A stretch of 64,000 nt of DNA from Cycas panzhihuaensis (taxonomy: Eukaryota > Cycadophyta): positions 89,721,741 to 89,785,740 of the forward strand of contig CM041465.1 in assembly GCA_023213395.1 (NCBI GenBank), given 5' to 3'. Position 1 is the first letter of the stretch; each line of letters opens with the position of its first letter. The notes below the pieces were generated by a model that saw nothing but the letters and a program-made list of their open reading frames with translations, had not been told where the DNA came from and did no database searches. Both the position numbers and the translations under genes were made by a program. This document shows, piece by piece, positions 45,065 to 58,829 of this stretch.

Positions 45065-46616
45065 CTAGCAACATCTCCTGTATATTTTGAAGCTATAATA
45101 AAATTGAGTTAATATATTAAAATAGGCATCTATTCTTCCATTATAACATCACTCTCTTCTATTATTTTTTTTATTCTTTACATTTTTTACCTTTATTTTA
45201 AATGCAATTATTGATTCTACATAGCTTATTATATAGATCTTTTTAAGTAAATATGATTTGAGTACTCATAGGTCTAAGCCAGATTTTATATAAAAAAGTT
45301 ATACTTCTTTTAGAATTCTACCTTCTTCCATAGCCTTGTTTCCCACTTTCTAAGGTTAATTTCATAATAAATCTTTAAAAAATAACATTTTTCTCAAAAA
45401 GAAAAACCAACTTTAATTTAATTTAGATAAACATTTCTCTAAATTAACTCACTATAAATGTTGATTCCTTAGGTTTGTTTTATATTAAGCCTCATTTTGG
45501 TTCTAAACCTTAAGATTTCTCCTATTTTTTATTTACTTCCACTAAAAAAAACATAATTTATTTGATTCTTAATCTAATTTTACCCTTACCTAGAGGATTA
45601 CATCCTAGAAATTATCATCATATTTATAAAGTTCTTTTATTATTTGGTTTGTAAATTTCTAATTAATTTTGTCACCTACCTAAATCACATTTATTTTATA
45701 TAATTCAAGAAGTACATTATTGATGTCTTAATAATAAATATAGTATAATATTATAGATATCTTAATAATAAAACCAGTATTATATATTTTATGTAACATA
45801 TTTATTATTCATATACTATGATATTTCCATGACATTTTCTATAGTATTTTATGTTTTGATGATAGTCCTTTTAGTTTTATGAACTCTTATTTCTCTCTTT
45901 TATTTATTTTTTCATTTCTTCACTCATAATTACTTGATTTTTTATTTCATTGTTCCTCACCTATAATAACCTTGCATGATTGATTATCTCTCTCACTTGT
46001 TTGATTTTCTCTTATTGATCATCACTTTGGAATAACTCTCATAGTAACTTATTCCCGTGACTCATGCATTTTTTTATTTTTAATGAAGCCATTTTTTATT
46101 CTTTCTTAGATAGATCTAATTTGAGATTTAGATTTTTTTCTAATACATAACAAGTGCCTTAGTATTTTTTTTCTCTAGTATGTTAAGAGGAAGAAGAAGA
46201 TTAAATAAAGAGAAAATGTACACTAGTTCATTATCAAATAAAAGAGTTTCTTAAGTAAACAGATTAAATAACAACCTATATATCTTGTTTATCTTATTTT
46301 ATGTCTTTAATTTGATTGATTGTTACAAAGAAAATAATAGTAAGAACTTAATTTATCTATTTTTAAAATATATATAAAATAAATTGATGTGGTAAAAGAA
46401 CCTAGAAACCCTCATGAAAGATACTTTATTTACTCTCTATAAATATCATCACTTTATCATATTTTGATATAATTTATAACCATATACTTATAAAATTATC
46501 TTTTATTACTCATAAGGATAATATCTCTTGTGTGTTTTATTCATTTCTTTTAGGGTCTTCTCTTGGCTCTAGATATTTCCTTAGATTACAAGAATAAGGT
46601 CCATACCAAGAAAATA
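45065..46616 (+). repeat. Gypsy left LTR, second part
   Basis: It aligns with about 50545-52079. TATAAATA at 46438-46445 is a likely promoter. The last shared words are AAGAATAAG-TCCATACC-AAGAAAATA. Confidence 0.8.
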
Positions 46617-46649
46617 TTTTAGGGATCATACTAGGAAAATCACTTCTCA

Positions 46650-48320
46650 TATAGATTTATGGGTCTTGCTCATAAGTTTCATACAATGGAGGATAACCCT
46701 CATTTTTTTTGTACCCCTTAGGAGAATACCTTTATAACACCTAACTCCTCATAAACTAGCATTTTCTCCACTTATATCTTTGGAAGTAGATATAGACTTT
46801 CCATAATTTGATGCTTCTATAGAAGAATATCCTTAAATCATATTAGTTTCTCTATTTACCACACAAAATCCCACTTGTACTTTAAGTTATAATGCAATTA
46901 TATCTAAATTCTTAGGTTCTATAAGAACATGTACCTTTTTATTTAGTTGGACTATGTTGTAAGCCTTAGGAGTACCTTCACAATCTAGTTTATCTCATAA
47001 TATTTTTTTCATTTTAAATCCATGGCATTAAACCCCATATGAGCATTCATATCTACTTTAGGTTTTAATCCTCTTACATAAGGAGTTTAACTTAGTTAGT
47101 ATTATATAAGTGGGCCACAACCTACTCATGCTTACCAACCCCCATTATCACAATATCATATGAGCTCTAGTTAATATGTTCAACCTCTTATACAAGTTAC
47201 TTATCATATAATTTCATAACTACTTGTTCAACAAGGACCATATAAAGTTTCCACTACTCCATCTATTGATTTAGCTCAAGTTAATATTGCTTTGTTAAAT
47301 CAAGGATCTCACAATCAAACTATTACTTCAAGGTATTAAAACCCTTAAGTTAACTATGATCCACTTCTTTAATGAATGTTAACATCACTTAATAATACCT
47401 CTTTCTAAGTAGATAATCCTCCTAATTTGACTTACATCCTATACCTTAACCTCCTACATCTCATGGTGTTTTCTCACAAAGCCCCATGGAGGTACCTTCT
47501 CTCAATTTTATAATTTTTTCACTTGCTAAACCATTTTTTAGTTCCACTTTTCTATCTTTATAGTCTATGCAATTTTAGAATCCTCTTACATAAGATTTTC
47601 AATATGCTTAGCCTACTATGAATGTTTCATAACCCTTATTTACATTATAACACTCTCTTTCCCTATAGAACTAATCCAATAGTGCCCAATTCTTGTTATC
47701 CCACTAAGGGTATGAACCCTTTTACTCAAAACATTCATAGGTCTCATATAAATTACATGAATATCCATCTCATTACCCATATTCAAATGATACCTCTTTT
47801 TGATTTTATTTCTCCCTTACCTTAATTTAAGGGCACTCAATAAGAAGACCAACAAACCAATATTTATGCTTTTTATTTGGCATACTCACAATGGTAACTA
47901 GATAGTAATTTACTTTACCTTCTCTTTACATATATATTGTTTAATAATGCTCTTAAATGGTTTTATCAATTACCTCCCTAATTAATATATATTTTATAGT
48001 AACTTGTTAAATAACTTATTACCTATTTTGATCTAGAGAAATCTTTCAATTTAGGTGTCAAAGTCCTTATATGTTCCAAATAAGGCCTTGATGAGTCTTA
48101 TAAATTTGCTAAATAATTCTAAGATATAGTCCTTGCCTCAAACTTTTATTACCCCAATCGTCTTCTCATTAAAGTGTTCATGAATTCTCATATATCATAA
48201 TTCCATCTCAAAGTGTTAAAGATGAGCCCTACTTCTTACCAAGATGCCCTTATGAAGGCACTTGTATATGACACTTTTGAAATTCAAGTTGATATTAAAC
48301 CACTCTCAAACATTTAAACT
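46650..48320 (+). pseudogene. Gypsy Gag relic
   Basis: At 47860-48310 broken plus-strand frames read FYLAYSQW, LFTYILFNNALKWFYQLPP, LVK-LITYFDLEKSFNLGVK, GLDESYKFAK and SPTSYQDALMKALVYDTFEI. ALKWFYxLPP and the following helices are the retrotransposon gag capsid of Ty3/gypsy. The upstream part (46700-47850) is rich in Pro, Tyr, Gln and His, as in Tat/Ogre-like Gag N-termini. Near 48560 a CYTLYKIKFQD piece resembles the end of the zinc-knuckle region. Stops are dense. Confidence 0.78.
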
Positions 48321-49392
48321 ATAAATAATAAACATGAACCTTCAAAGGACCCCAAACCTATTACGCAAGAAAAGTTATATGAGCATCTTATATATATGCT
48401 ATGTAGGTTAGACTATAAGTTAGGAGGTAATATTTAAAATGTTCCAAATTAAGAAGAGGAATCTCCCAAAACCATTTCTCTTATTGAAACACACATCCTT
48501 TTGCCTAAATATTATATAGGAAGGTAGTACTCTTTTCATACAATGAAGTATTATTTTAATGATAAATGTTATACTCTTTATAAGATCAAGTTCCAAGATC
48601 ATCATTGCACTCAAAATCTATCCAAATCTAATTTGGATCAACATATTTTTAAAAATCCTCTCCTTAATTATAATAAGAAATGATGAAAATAATAATAACA
48701 AAGATAGGATAATAATAATAATTTATTCAAATCTGACATTCCTTCTACATCCTCTTAGTCTTTTTAGAAGAGAATACTTTCCCAATAATATATAAATTGT
48801 TCCTTCTAAAGAAGATATCTCACTTAATAATAAAAGAAAAATAAGAATTAACTTTATTTGTCCCTCTATATCTTCTCAAAAAGTGAATAATTTACTTAAT
48901 TGTAAGAAGATTTACCTTATATTACTATAAGAAAAATATTTAATTATATAAAATTTACTTTGCAATGAGCATAAACTATGGCACACATTATATTTCTTAC
49001 TCTCACTACATATACCAATGTGATCTCTTATAATCCCTATAATATATGTTTACCTAGAGTACTCAACCATATCCTAATACACACATATATATAAGTACCC
49101 TTCACCCAAATTAGAAATTAGAATCTAATTAATACTCCAAAAAATTTCTAGGGTTTCGTCTAAAAGGATAACACTTTGGTCATGTTAGGCTTTATGTCTT
49201 ATTAAATGCCCATATATCTAGGTTAACATCATTGAACCGATTGATTTCGCTTCACTTATACTTGAAGTTAACTCTTATATCTTGAGCCCCTTATGCTAGA
49301 ACAAATGATATTATCATCCCATCTATGGATTTACTAGTGGCCTGGTTTTCTATGAGTCCCATGTAGCCATTTGTTAGTTCATAGATTTGTTT

Positions 49393-49470
<78 letters not shown>

Positions 49471-50259
49471 TATTTGATATAGAAAAAAAAATCTCACACT
49501 TATATTTTTAACATATTGATGCGTTTATCAGTGATTTGTTTATTAATTTCTCTTAATAATTTGTTGAACGACTAGCATTTGTTTGTTCATATCATCAAGT
49601 TCTCTATGGGTTCAATAGTGATTGGTTCTATCAATCTTATAGTGTTATCTATTTAACCATAGACTTGTATGATCATATATATAATCTTAAAATATGGGTT
49701 TAGTGGTGGCTAGTTTACACTAACTTCACATTGTCATTAATTAGACCATATACTAGATTAATTCACAAAGAGATGTTATAGCTAAATGGAATGAAATACT
49801 TGAATCATTATTCTTGGATGTCACATCCCATGTTGATTCTTATTAGAACATAATAATTTTACATTATGGCATTATTCTCCTTGCTAATTAATTACTACAC
49901 TCTCCTATGTCCATCATATTATTCTTTTTAATATAAGTCTTAGATTACCAATCTTATTTTTATTATACTATTCACTCATACATATAGGGGAAAACTAAGA
50001 AAATACTAGTCTTTTTATACTTACTTAGATTACTTGAGATCACACTAGTAATTTTGTATTAGTATAGCGTTATTTATATCTTTCTTACTCTTACATAGTC
50101 TCTATAATAGTGAATATTTTAATGATTATTTTATTGCTCATTCATAACACTAAATATTCTAGATCTAATCCCTAATATGTCATACTTATACAAAGCCTTA
50201 GGAAAATATTGATAAAACTTTGGAAATATTATATATACAAATATAAGATACAATGTTAA
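48321..50259. other. Non-coding interior of the gypsy element, with long (AT)n
   Basis: Apart from the gag tail near 48560, no protein trace is seen. A perfect AT dinucleotide run of about 70 bases spans 49396-49465. No RT or integrase motif was found. Confidence 0.55.
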
Positions 50260-52079
50260 CAACATTCTTCATTTATTATATGACTTCTATCAAGGTTCAT
50301 TATTAAGAGGATAAATTATTTCCTCATTTTTGGCATTTCCCCAAAATCTAGAAATGTTAGATATAATTTACTTTCTCTCTAATTAGATATATTTAGATAT
50401 GTTTTTACTACTTGTCATTTGCTTGATGTTATATTTGATTATATGAATTTACTAATCATCTTAGCTCACATGGTATTATGATTAATTATTCATTTAATTT
50501 ACTTATGCATATTATATTTTTCTCACAATCATGATGTATTTAATAACATCTCTCATATGTTTCAGAGCTATAGTAAAGTTCAGTTAACATAAAACAAACA
50601 TCTATTCTTCCATTGTAATGTCACTTTCTTTTAATTTTATTCATTATTTTTACATTTTTAACCACGACTTTAAATACAATTGTTGATTTTGCATAACCTA
50701 TTATGTAGATCTCTGAGTACGTATGAATAAAGTATTCCTGGTTAAAACTAACTCTATATTAGGAAGTTATACTCCTTTTATAATTTATCCTTCTTTGATA
50801 GTCATATTTCCCACTTCTCAAGGCCAACTTCATAATTAATCTCTACAAAATAGTATTTTACAGTAAAAAATTAACTTATATATTAATTTAGATGGTCTAT
50901 TCTCTAAATTGACTTATTATAAATACATATTCCTTAGATTAATTTTGTCTTAAACCTCCTTTAGGTTCTAAACCCTAAGATCACTTCCATTTTTTATTTA
51001 TTTCCACTTAAACAAGGCATAATATATTTGAATATTTATCTAATTTTACCCTTAACTAAAGGATTTTTGCATGTCCTAGCCATTATCATTGCATTTATGG
51101 AGTTTATTAATTATTTAGTTTATAAATTTCTTCTTAATTTTGTTATGCCATCATTTTTTTCCTATATCACATTTATTATATAGAATTCAAATAGTATATT
51201 TCATATGTCTTAATAATAAAATTGCTATCATATATTCTATGTTATCTATCTATCATTCATGTCTTACAGTATCACTATGAATTTTTCACTAATTTTTTAG
51301 AGCATTTTGTGTTTTTTTTAATGTTCCCTTTAGTAGTATAAACTCTTATATCTTCCTTTTGTTTGATTTTTTCTTTGTTTTTAACTTATAATTACTTAAT
51401 TTTTTATTTTATTATATTTTATTCATAATAATTTCTTACATGATTGATTATTTATCCCATTTGTTTAATATTCTTCTCTTTTTTATCATCACTTTAAAAG
51501 AATTTTCATAATGACCTATTCTCATGACTCATATATTTCTTTATCTTTGATGATGCTCTCTTTACTTCTTTTCTAGATAGATTTTATTTGAGATTTAGAT
51601 TTTTTCTAATATATAATGGATGCTTTAATAAATTTTCTCTAGTATTAATTTGTATGAATAAGAAGATTAGATAAGGAGCAATTGCACACTCACTCATCAT
51701 CAAATAGATGAGTCTCTTAAGTAAATAAACTAGAAAGAGTCTTTACACCTTTTTTTTTGTCTTCCATTTGATTGATTATTGCAAAAAAAAAAAATAGAAA
51801 GAATTGAATTGACTTATTTTGAAAAAATATATAAAATAAATTGATGTGGTAAAAGAATCTAAAAACTTTCACGAAAGATGTTTTGTTTTCTCTCTATAAA
51901 TATCCTTACTTTATTATATTTTAATATAATTAGTAACCATACACATATAAAAACATATTTCAATACTTATAGGGATAATATTCCTTGTATAGTGTATTTT
52001 ATTCTTTTCTTTTATGGTTTTATTTTAGCTTTAGGTATTTCTTTAAATCAAAAGAATAAGTTCCATACCTAAGAAAATA
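50260..52079 (+). repeat. Gypsy right LTR
   Basis: This copy of about 1.8 kb is uninterrupted and serves as the reference for the split left LTR. TATAAATA at 51895-51902. The 5' boundary is approximate; TGTTAACAACATTC near 50252 is a candidate start. Confidence 0.72.
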
Positions 52080-53900
52080 GAAGGAGATATAAAACCTACT
52101 TTGTGGACCTTTAGCAAAGCTCGGGATCTAGTCTACATAAAAGTCTTACATTATATCTATAAATATAAGGATGATGTGATACTTAGTGATAAATCTCCTC
52201 TTTTATATTTTTCCTCTTATATAATTTCTTACATGTTAACTTCATGCTCTATACAAATTAGTACACAAGTATGAATGATATAGTTAGAGCTCTCTCATCT
52301 CCTTGAGTTGATTGATCATTGGGACTTAACCCCCTTATACTATAATTAGAGCACCTTTAGAGGAGATAAGCTTAAAATAACCTTATAACCATGGATCACA
52401 TCAAAGTAAATCTCAAGTCTATAGTCAAACTAGAAGCCATCAACTAGGTGTAATTCAAGTATCTCTCCCTTACACAAATCACTCTATCCTTACTTAAGGA
52501 TGGGAATCTTTGATAGGTAGACAAGGTAAGACTATGTAGGGAATGGTGTTGATTAATGTTGATCCCACACAATGTAAGGGCTAAAAGTTAAATGAGAACT
52601 ACATCAATAAGGGGGATGAGGTCTGGTGAGGGTAAGGAGGATATGAATTTGGAGTGTGTATAGGAAATGATACATATTGGAGAGTTAATAGAAGGCAAGG
52701 GTAATGATAATGTAGCCTATGAAATAAATTAAAAGGTGGAGATAAAGGGAAGGAAGAAAATTAAGCATGATGAAAAGGATAGATGTTAGGTAATTTTGAA
52801 GATAATGGAAGTTGGGAATTAATGAGATAAATAGGAACAACATAATGACAAGAAGGATGTATATTAAATATGGACTCTTGGTAGGTAAGGCTTAGCATAG
52901 CCCACCAATAACTAACTAAAAAATAGTAAAAATAAGTAATAGATAAATTTATATAATACTTATATAATGATAATAATAGTAATTTCATTTGGGTCAAAAA
53001 TAAATAACAAGTGAAATATGATAAAATACCCAATAAATAATAATTTAGATATGTATGATAATTAGTTCATAATAATAAATGTCTAATCCTCTTAGAGGTA
53101 AGGTAAGATTTAGGCACTATAGTACCATAACAACATTAATATATTATCCAATAATAATATTCTAAGGATGTCTTTGACTATTATAGTTTCTTTTATATAA
53201 CTACCATGATAGGGTTTATTGGAACTAACTTCCATTAAGATAATTATTATGCTCATAATAATTCCCTTCTTCTTAAGATACTTTACCCTCAAAGTATAGT
53301 TATACTAATGATGAGTCTCATGTAGCTTGCTTAAGATGCTTGGTCCACAAATTATGTCTTCTATCACCCACATAGATTCAATCTATCTTTATGTCATCTT
53401 CGAGTAAGAACCCATATGTTTCCTTTCTAAGTTTATAATTATGCCCTACACTAGTATGCAAGACCCTACTTATAAATGATCGTAGGACCTATGGGTTGCA
53501 AACTTTACCTATTTAAGGTTTTATATCTTATTGTCATATTTTGTTCATGGGAAGTTATCTTCAAAATGGAGAATTTGCTTAGGCATAGTAAGATGATATT
53601 GGTATGAATAAGGGGAAATTTTTAGAGGTATAATTAAGGTGTCTTAGTTATATAATGGCTAAGAAGAGATACAAGGATCAAGGGAGTAAGTAAAGAGGTT
53701 TAAATTATTAATAAGGGTTGATTTTATATTGATATAAGGTTTAGTAGGGGACATAAGTGAAAGGTATATCAAGGGTTGGAATGAAATATAAGTATTTATA
53801 ACGAGGTAATAGAGTGAGGAGGGATGTAAAGTTTGGTATTCATAAATAGGATTATATTCAACAAAATATAGAAAAATAAGAACAATCGAAAGAAAATTAA
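52080..53900. other. Unassigned, purine-rich in part
   Basis: About 52490-52800 is G/A-rich on the plus strand. No frame, LTR or RNA gene was recognised. Confidence 0.4.
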
Positions 53901-54168
53901 TTTTAAAAAGTGTTTTTATTCATCCCCCATATCTTTTACAATGCATCAAATGTAAATATATACAGTATAAAAAATACAACATACATTATAAGAAATATAA
54001 TCACTTACATGTGGTCCTAATAAGTATGTGGATAATTGAGTAAACCCCACCACTCATTACTCATACATTAGTTTAAAATATTAAAAATATAATACATAAA
54101 AGATAAAGGTGAGGATTATAATATTAAGATATAAGCCTATACATTCATAAATATTAATTATTATAACA
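53900..54168 (-). repeat. Copia 3' LTR, partial
   Basis: In element orientation it starts TGTTATAATAATTAAT at 54168, directly after the PPT AAGGGGAAG (54169-54177). Its far end is not determined because no partner LTR was found. Confidence 0.6.
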
Positions 54169-54177
54169 CTTCCCCTT

Positions 54178-55010
54178 AATGTTTACATCCTTTACTTGAC
54201 ACTTAGACCATACTTGGACATCTAAAACTTATCTTGAGAAAGTAGTTTGGTAAAGATGTTAGCTAGTTATTTTTTTATAAGCGTATGTTCCATTTCAATC
54301 TCTCCATTCTGGATTAGTTCTCTAATATAATGATAGTATAGCTTGATATGTTTGGTATGAACATAGAACACAAAGTTTTTGGTGATTTTTAGTGTACTCT
54401 AAGTATTAGAGTAAAACTTATTTACTTCTTGTTGATGTTGACCCATGTCCCTAAGAATCTATGTGACCAAATGGCTTTAGCAGTTACTAAAACTATAGCC
54501 CTAAACTCTACTTTAATCAAGGACATAATAATACTAGATTACTTCTTACTTCTTCAAGTCATTGTAATTGATCCCAAACTAAAATAATAGCTAAAAGTCA
54601 ACTTTATATTATCTATATATTTGGCCCAATTAGAATATATAAATCTCTCTAACCTAAAGTTATTATTATGAACAAATTCAAGTCTATATTACAACATGCC
54701 CTTTAAGTATTTAAGGGTCCTCTTGATAGCCTTCTAGTTACTTTACTTTGGCGATGCCATAGACCTAGATACCATTCCAATTTCAAATGAAACATTAGGC
54801 CTATTAGTACTAAAGTAGATAAGGCTACCAACTAGTTGCTTATACAAAGTACCATCAACATCTACTCCAACATCTTCTATTATCAATTTGGAATATGTCT
54901 CCATGGGGATAGGCACAAGCTTGCAATCTTCTATTCTACATTTCTTCACAATCTCCCAAATGTATTTTACTTGTGAGATAAAGATGTTTCACTACTAGCC
55001 CTCTTAGTAT
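54178..55010 (-). pseudogene. Copia RT C-terminus and RNase H, orphan 3' end
   Basis: From the right, a KYIWEIVKKCRIEDCKLVPI frame, then PMETYSKLIIEDVGVDVDG, TLYKQLVGSLIYFSTNRPNV and MVSRSMASPK (open frame 54949-54743) is the RT-RNase H junction. Further left FYVHTKHIKLYYHYIRELIQ, NGEIEME and LANIFTKLLSQDKF form the RNase H C-terminus. The similarity begins abruptly near 55010, so this is a 5'-truncated 3' end with its PPT and part of the LTR. Confidence 0.88.
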
Positions 55011-58000
55011 GGTTAAGCTCATGTCTTGGTTTATTTTCTCAAGCCACTTGGTAGTTATGATTTCTATTCATGTAATGGATATCACTTAGTTAGTATTTTA
55101 GTTATGGGATTCTTTTAATCGATCATTTGTTGATGTAGACTTTGATTAGGACATGATTGAACATACATCATTTGATTTTAAATCATGTAAGCTGAAGGAT
55201 TACTAATTGGATAATTGAATATATTATTGTGAGAATTTTCTTTTTCCATTAATTGATATTATGACATAATTCAGTGCTCCTATCTAACATAGCTTATAAA
55301 CTGCTCTAAATTTTCCCTTTTTGATTAGTTTCTCTTTTAAGCTTGTTAAGCATTACTATCAATTCTAGCCTTATTTTTATCACATTTTAGTCTTTTCTCT
55401 TCATGTTATACTCCCCATTAAAGTTAATAATATCTTTAAAAGACCCTACCAAGTTAGTTTTGTTGAAATTTATATTTTGTTCCTATCTTTTTGGCCTTTC
55501 TAACTTGCTTCATTTTTTACAATATCAGAAACTTGACATCCCAAATAAATTATGACAACCTTTATATTTTTTTTTTATTTGTAAAATTATATTTTTAGTT
55601 ATTTATCATATTTTTTACTATCATACCTATAATTCAAGAAAAAATCCATTGATTTCTCATCTTTATCGTTATGATTTCTACCTAGACTTAAAGTTTAGCA
55701 CTAGCCCCCCTACTCTAGCTGATTCATGATAGTCTGACCTTCCTCCATGCAAGATTTGGTTAAGGAAAATTAGCCAAACCATGGGCAAGAACCATAGTTT
55801 TTGCACCTCTCCTTACCCATGTGATTTTCTATAAATCCTTGTATGTTTTTAGAGGGTACAAGAGAGTTTTTATGGTAACAAAGTGCTACTAAATTTTTAA
55901 CAACCCGCTTTGCTAGTGACTTGTTGTTATTTGAAATGGATTGAAGCTTACCTTATTAGATGATTATGAAGTCTATTAGAGAGATTAGAGGTCTATCTTA
56001 CCTCAATTATTGCCTAATTCTTATATTCATCCTTCCACCTACTTGTTGGATTCTTCCTCCTATAATTTTCACTAGTTTATTCATGCATTTTCCTCTCTTA
56101 TAACACTCGTTACTATCAAGTTTACTATCCTTATGGTGCTTAGAGCTTCTTTATAACTTATTAGACAATAGTACAATATTAATCTGAGACATACAAAATA
56201 GATCTTTATAAGGTTTAGAGTAACTTTATTAAGGTTTAATATTTATTTCAATAATTAGATTAGTTTCATGTGGATTAATTTTTAAAAAATGAGTTCTCTT
56301 CATTCTTATTTCCCTCATTATTAGTCAAAGCTTATTTATTCCTTCTAGCTTATTAGGTGATTTGACTTGGAATCAAACCAGTTTTAATTTCTAATTCCTC
56401 ATCACATTGTTTAAATCAATAAAACTAGTTATTTTGGGTGATTGAACTAGTTTCAATCCTCAATTGTAACCTCCATTAAGCAAGAATATTTATTCACTCC
56501 CTTCCTTTATTCCTATTCTTAATTCACAAGGAGGTTGGTCCCACTAAAGTGTTAAAGAAACCAACACAATCCTTTGTAAAGGGATGAATGGTAAGGAGGG
56601 GCAACTTTTAAGTAGTAGAGTGTTTTAACTTTTTTCCATATGGTTATGGATAGCTCAAATCATTTATTTAGCATTAAAATTCCTCGTATATAGTAAAAAT
56701 ATTGTCAAAATTTTGACAAATTTTCAAAGTTATATTTAAAAGTTTCTCTTTTAAAAGTCATAGTTTTAATATTTATGTTATTCCTTACTAGATCAATGTG
56801 TTATATCCTAAAGTGAAAGTAATCAAAGATAGTGGAACTATTACTTCTTAGTTTCATTACAAGGTACTTATCTTATTCCCTATCTCTTACAACTTTCTTT
56901 TTGTCTTTAAGTTTCCATAAACTAAGAAAAGAAATAAAAATAAAAAGGAATTAGTGATCTCTTGCATTATTGGTAGGTTGTTGAATGATTCTCTTCCCTT
57001 GCTTCCTCACAGAAAAGAAAGATAGGAAATCAATGTTTGGGTTTAGGATTAAAAAGTTGTGATTAGGTGTTTCTTACATCCTCATATTCTCTTATTTACT
57101 ACTAAGTAGATCTTAAAAGACTGAAAAAGAAGTGAAAAAATAATAGATAAGATAATCATAAGTGCAATGAAAGATATTAGAATTATTTTTTTAGTATATA
57201 CTTGATTCTTCTTTCTTTTACTATCTATTTAAGAAGCATAAATAAAAGAAAGGAAAGGAGATGCATCTATGTATGTATGATTTGAGTGTTTGGTTGTATG
57301 CATGATTGCTCATTACTATTTATATTTAACTTAAAATTGCATGCAATACTTGCACGTAGGTGTTATTTGACATTGTGTTGTCCCCCTAAGATAGGTTCTA
57401 TCTCTTTGTTGAACACTTGCTTAATCACTTAGGACTTGGCATCCCTAGTGTATAAGCTTGTCCTCTCTTAGAGATAAATACTTCTCATGATTAAGAGTTT
57501 TTTTATTAACCAAGACTTAACATCCCTAGTGTATAAACTACTCCTTTAAGATTACTTTCTTTCCAATCATATTCTAAATAATAAAGGAAGTGGCTTGCCA
57601 TTTTCCTTTAGGATGACAATAGCTTCTTCTTTCTTCATTCACCTCTAAGTGTAGGAACTTATTAGAGTCAAACATGAGTATTCCTAGGCCATTCATCCTC
57701 ATGGATGGATTATCACTAGGTGGGGGAGTCCCTAGTGGTTGACCCCCAATGAGGTTGTTAATCTAGGGTCTGATCTCTCCTGGGTTCTTACACTCATCAT
57801 TCCTCCTTTTTTATAGCTAGTTGACATATATTACTCATATTTATGTGGGAATATAGGGATAGGTTATAATTTCATCCTTAAGAGGGCTTTCTAAATAGTA
57901 ATAAGGTAAACCTAGAATGTTTATTTCAAAGTAAGAGCCCCTAATAGTCCCTTCACTTGTTAGAAAATCACTTGTCACCTCCCTAAAGTAAAAGTTCTTT

Positions 58001-58430
58001 TTTTTTTTTTTGAGTACTTGTACTTAATTAAATTTTGGTTTGATTTTATTATACATGTATGAAGTAGGTCAATTTGCAAGATAGTTTTAGTTTTCTTATC
58101 TTCATTCAAGTAGACAAGTAAAGAGACCTTTTCTTATACCCAATAAAGCTAATAGGTGGTTGGGCCCAAGATGAGGAACCATTTTTAATAACCATACTAG
58201 GAAATTGCTAAAGCTTCTAAGTTGCATGATTTAGACCTAAATCTTTCACACTCGTCCAAGATCTTTTACAAGGCATTTTTGCCTAGTTGGTTTGACACCT
58301 CCCTCTTTGCTTCTTTGATTGGATAAAGCCCTTCATTCTCATTTAGGATTCGTATCCTTTCCTTAAGCTTTTATTATTAGCTTTGTATCCTTTATTCTAA
58401 TGGAGATTCCCTCTCACCCTACTCAGTCAA
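55011..58430. other. Unassigned stretch, probably includes the LTR of the gypsy element to the right
   Basis: An 80-base direct repeat with the shared phrase CATCCCTAGTGTATAA occurs at 57427-57450 and 57507-57530. A T-run lies near 57998-58011. The 5' LTR and PBS of the downstream gypsy element must lie hereabouts if it is complete, but I could not delimit them. Confidence 0.4.
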
Positions 58431-58829
58431 GGAGATCAAGGAAGTAGCAAGGCCTCCCTCCTTAAGACTCTAAGTGTTACTACTATGAAGATTGTAAGGC
58501 CCAATAAGGCTATGCATCTCATGAAAGCTACCCTAGTCATGAGGACTACAAGACATATGTATACACTATAGAGGTCTCTGACAACTTATATAAAGTCGTC
58601 ATGGAGTAAGGTTATTCTAAATACACCAAACCACATTTAAGGGATCTATCTTTAGTAGCCTCTACTTTGATTTAGGATGAGGCTCATGTCAATTAATTTA
58701 CTCATCTATTCTTAGAATCTTTGCTCATTAGGGTTTATTCTACTATCCCCATTCTAAGGTATCAAGATCCTTTTTATCAAGACACTTATACCATGACATT
58801 GCGCGCTCATCTACTTCTTAACTAGCATA

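Larger units (their letters stand above)
34535..52079 (+). mobile_element. Ty3/gypsy element with 1.8 kb LTRs, gag only, split by nested insertions
   Basis: The right LTR (about 50260-52079) aligns with 34535-34795 plus 45065-46616, so the left LTR is cut by the insertion at 34796-45064. Both copies share a TATAAATA box (46438-46445 and 51895-51902) about 180 bases from the LTR end. The interior 46617-50259 has a gag relic but no recognisable protease, RT or integrase. Orientation comes from the gag strand and the TATA box. The outer ends are approximate because the LTR termini have diverged. Confidence 0.72.

Noticed and set aside
49396-49465. Long (AT)n run as a functional element
   Set aside because: It is an ordinary dinucleotide microsatellite in AT-rich retrotransposon DNA.
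57427-57530. 80-base direct repeat as an LTR pair
   Set aside because: The shared part is about 24 bases only and no element termini are present.
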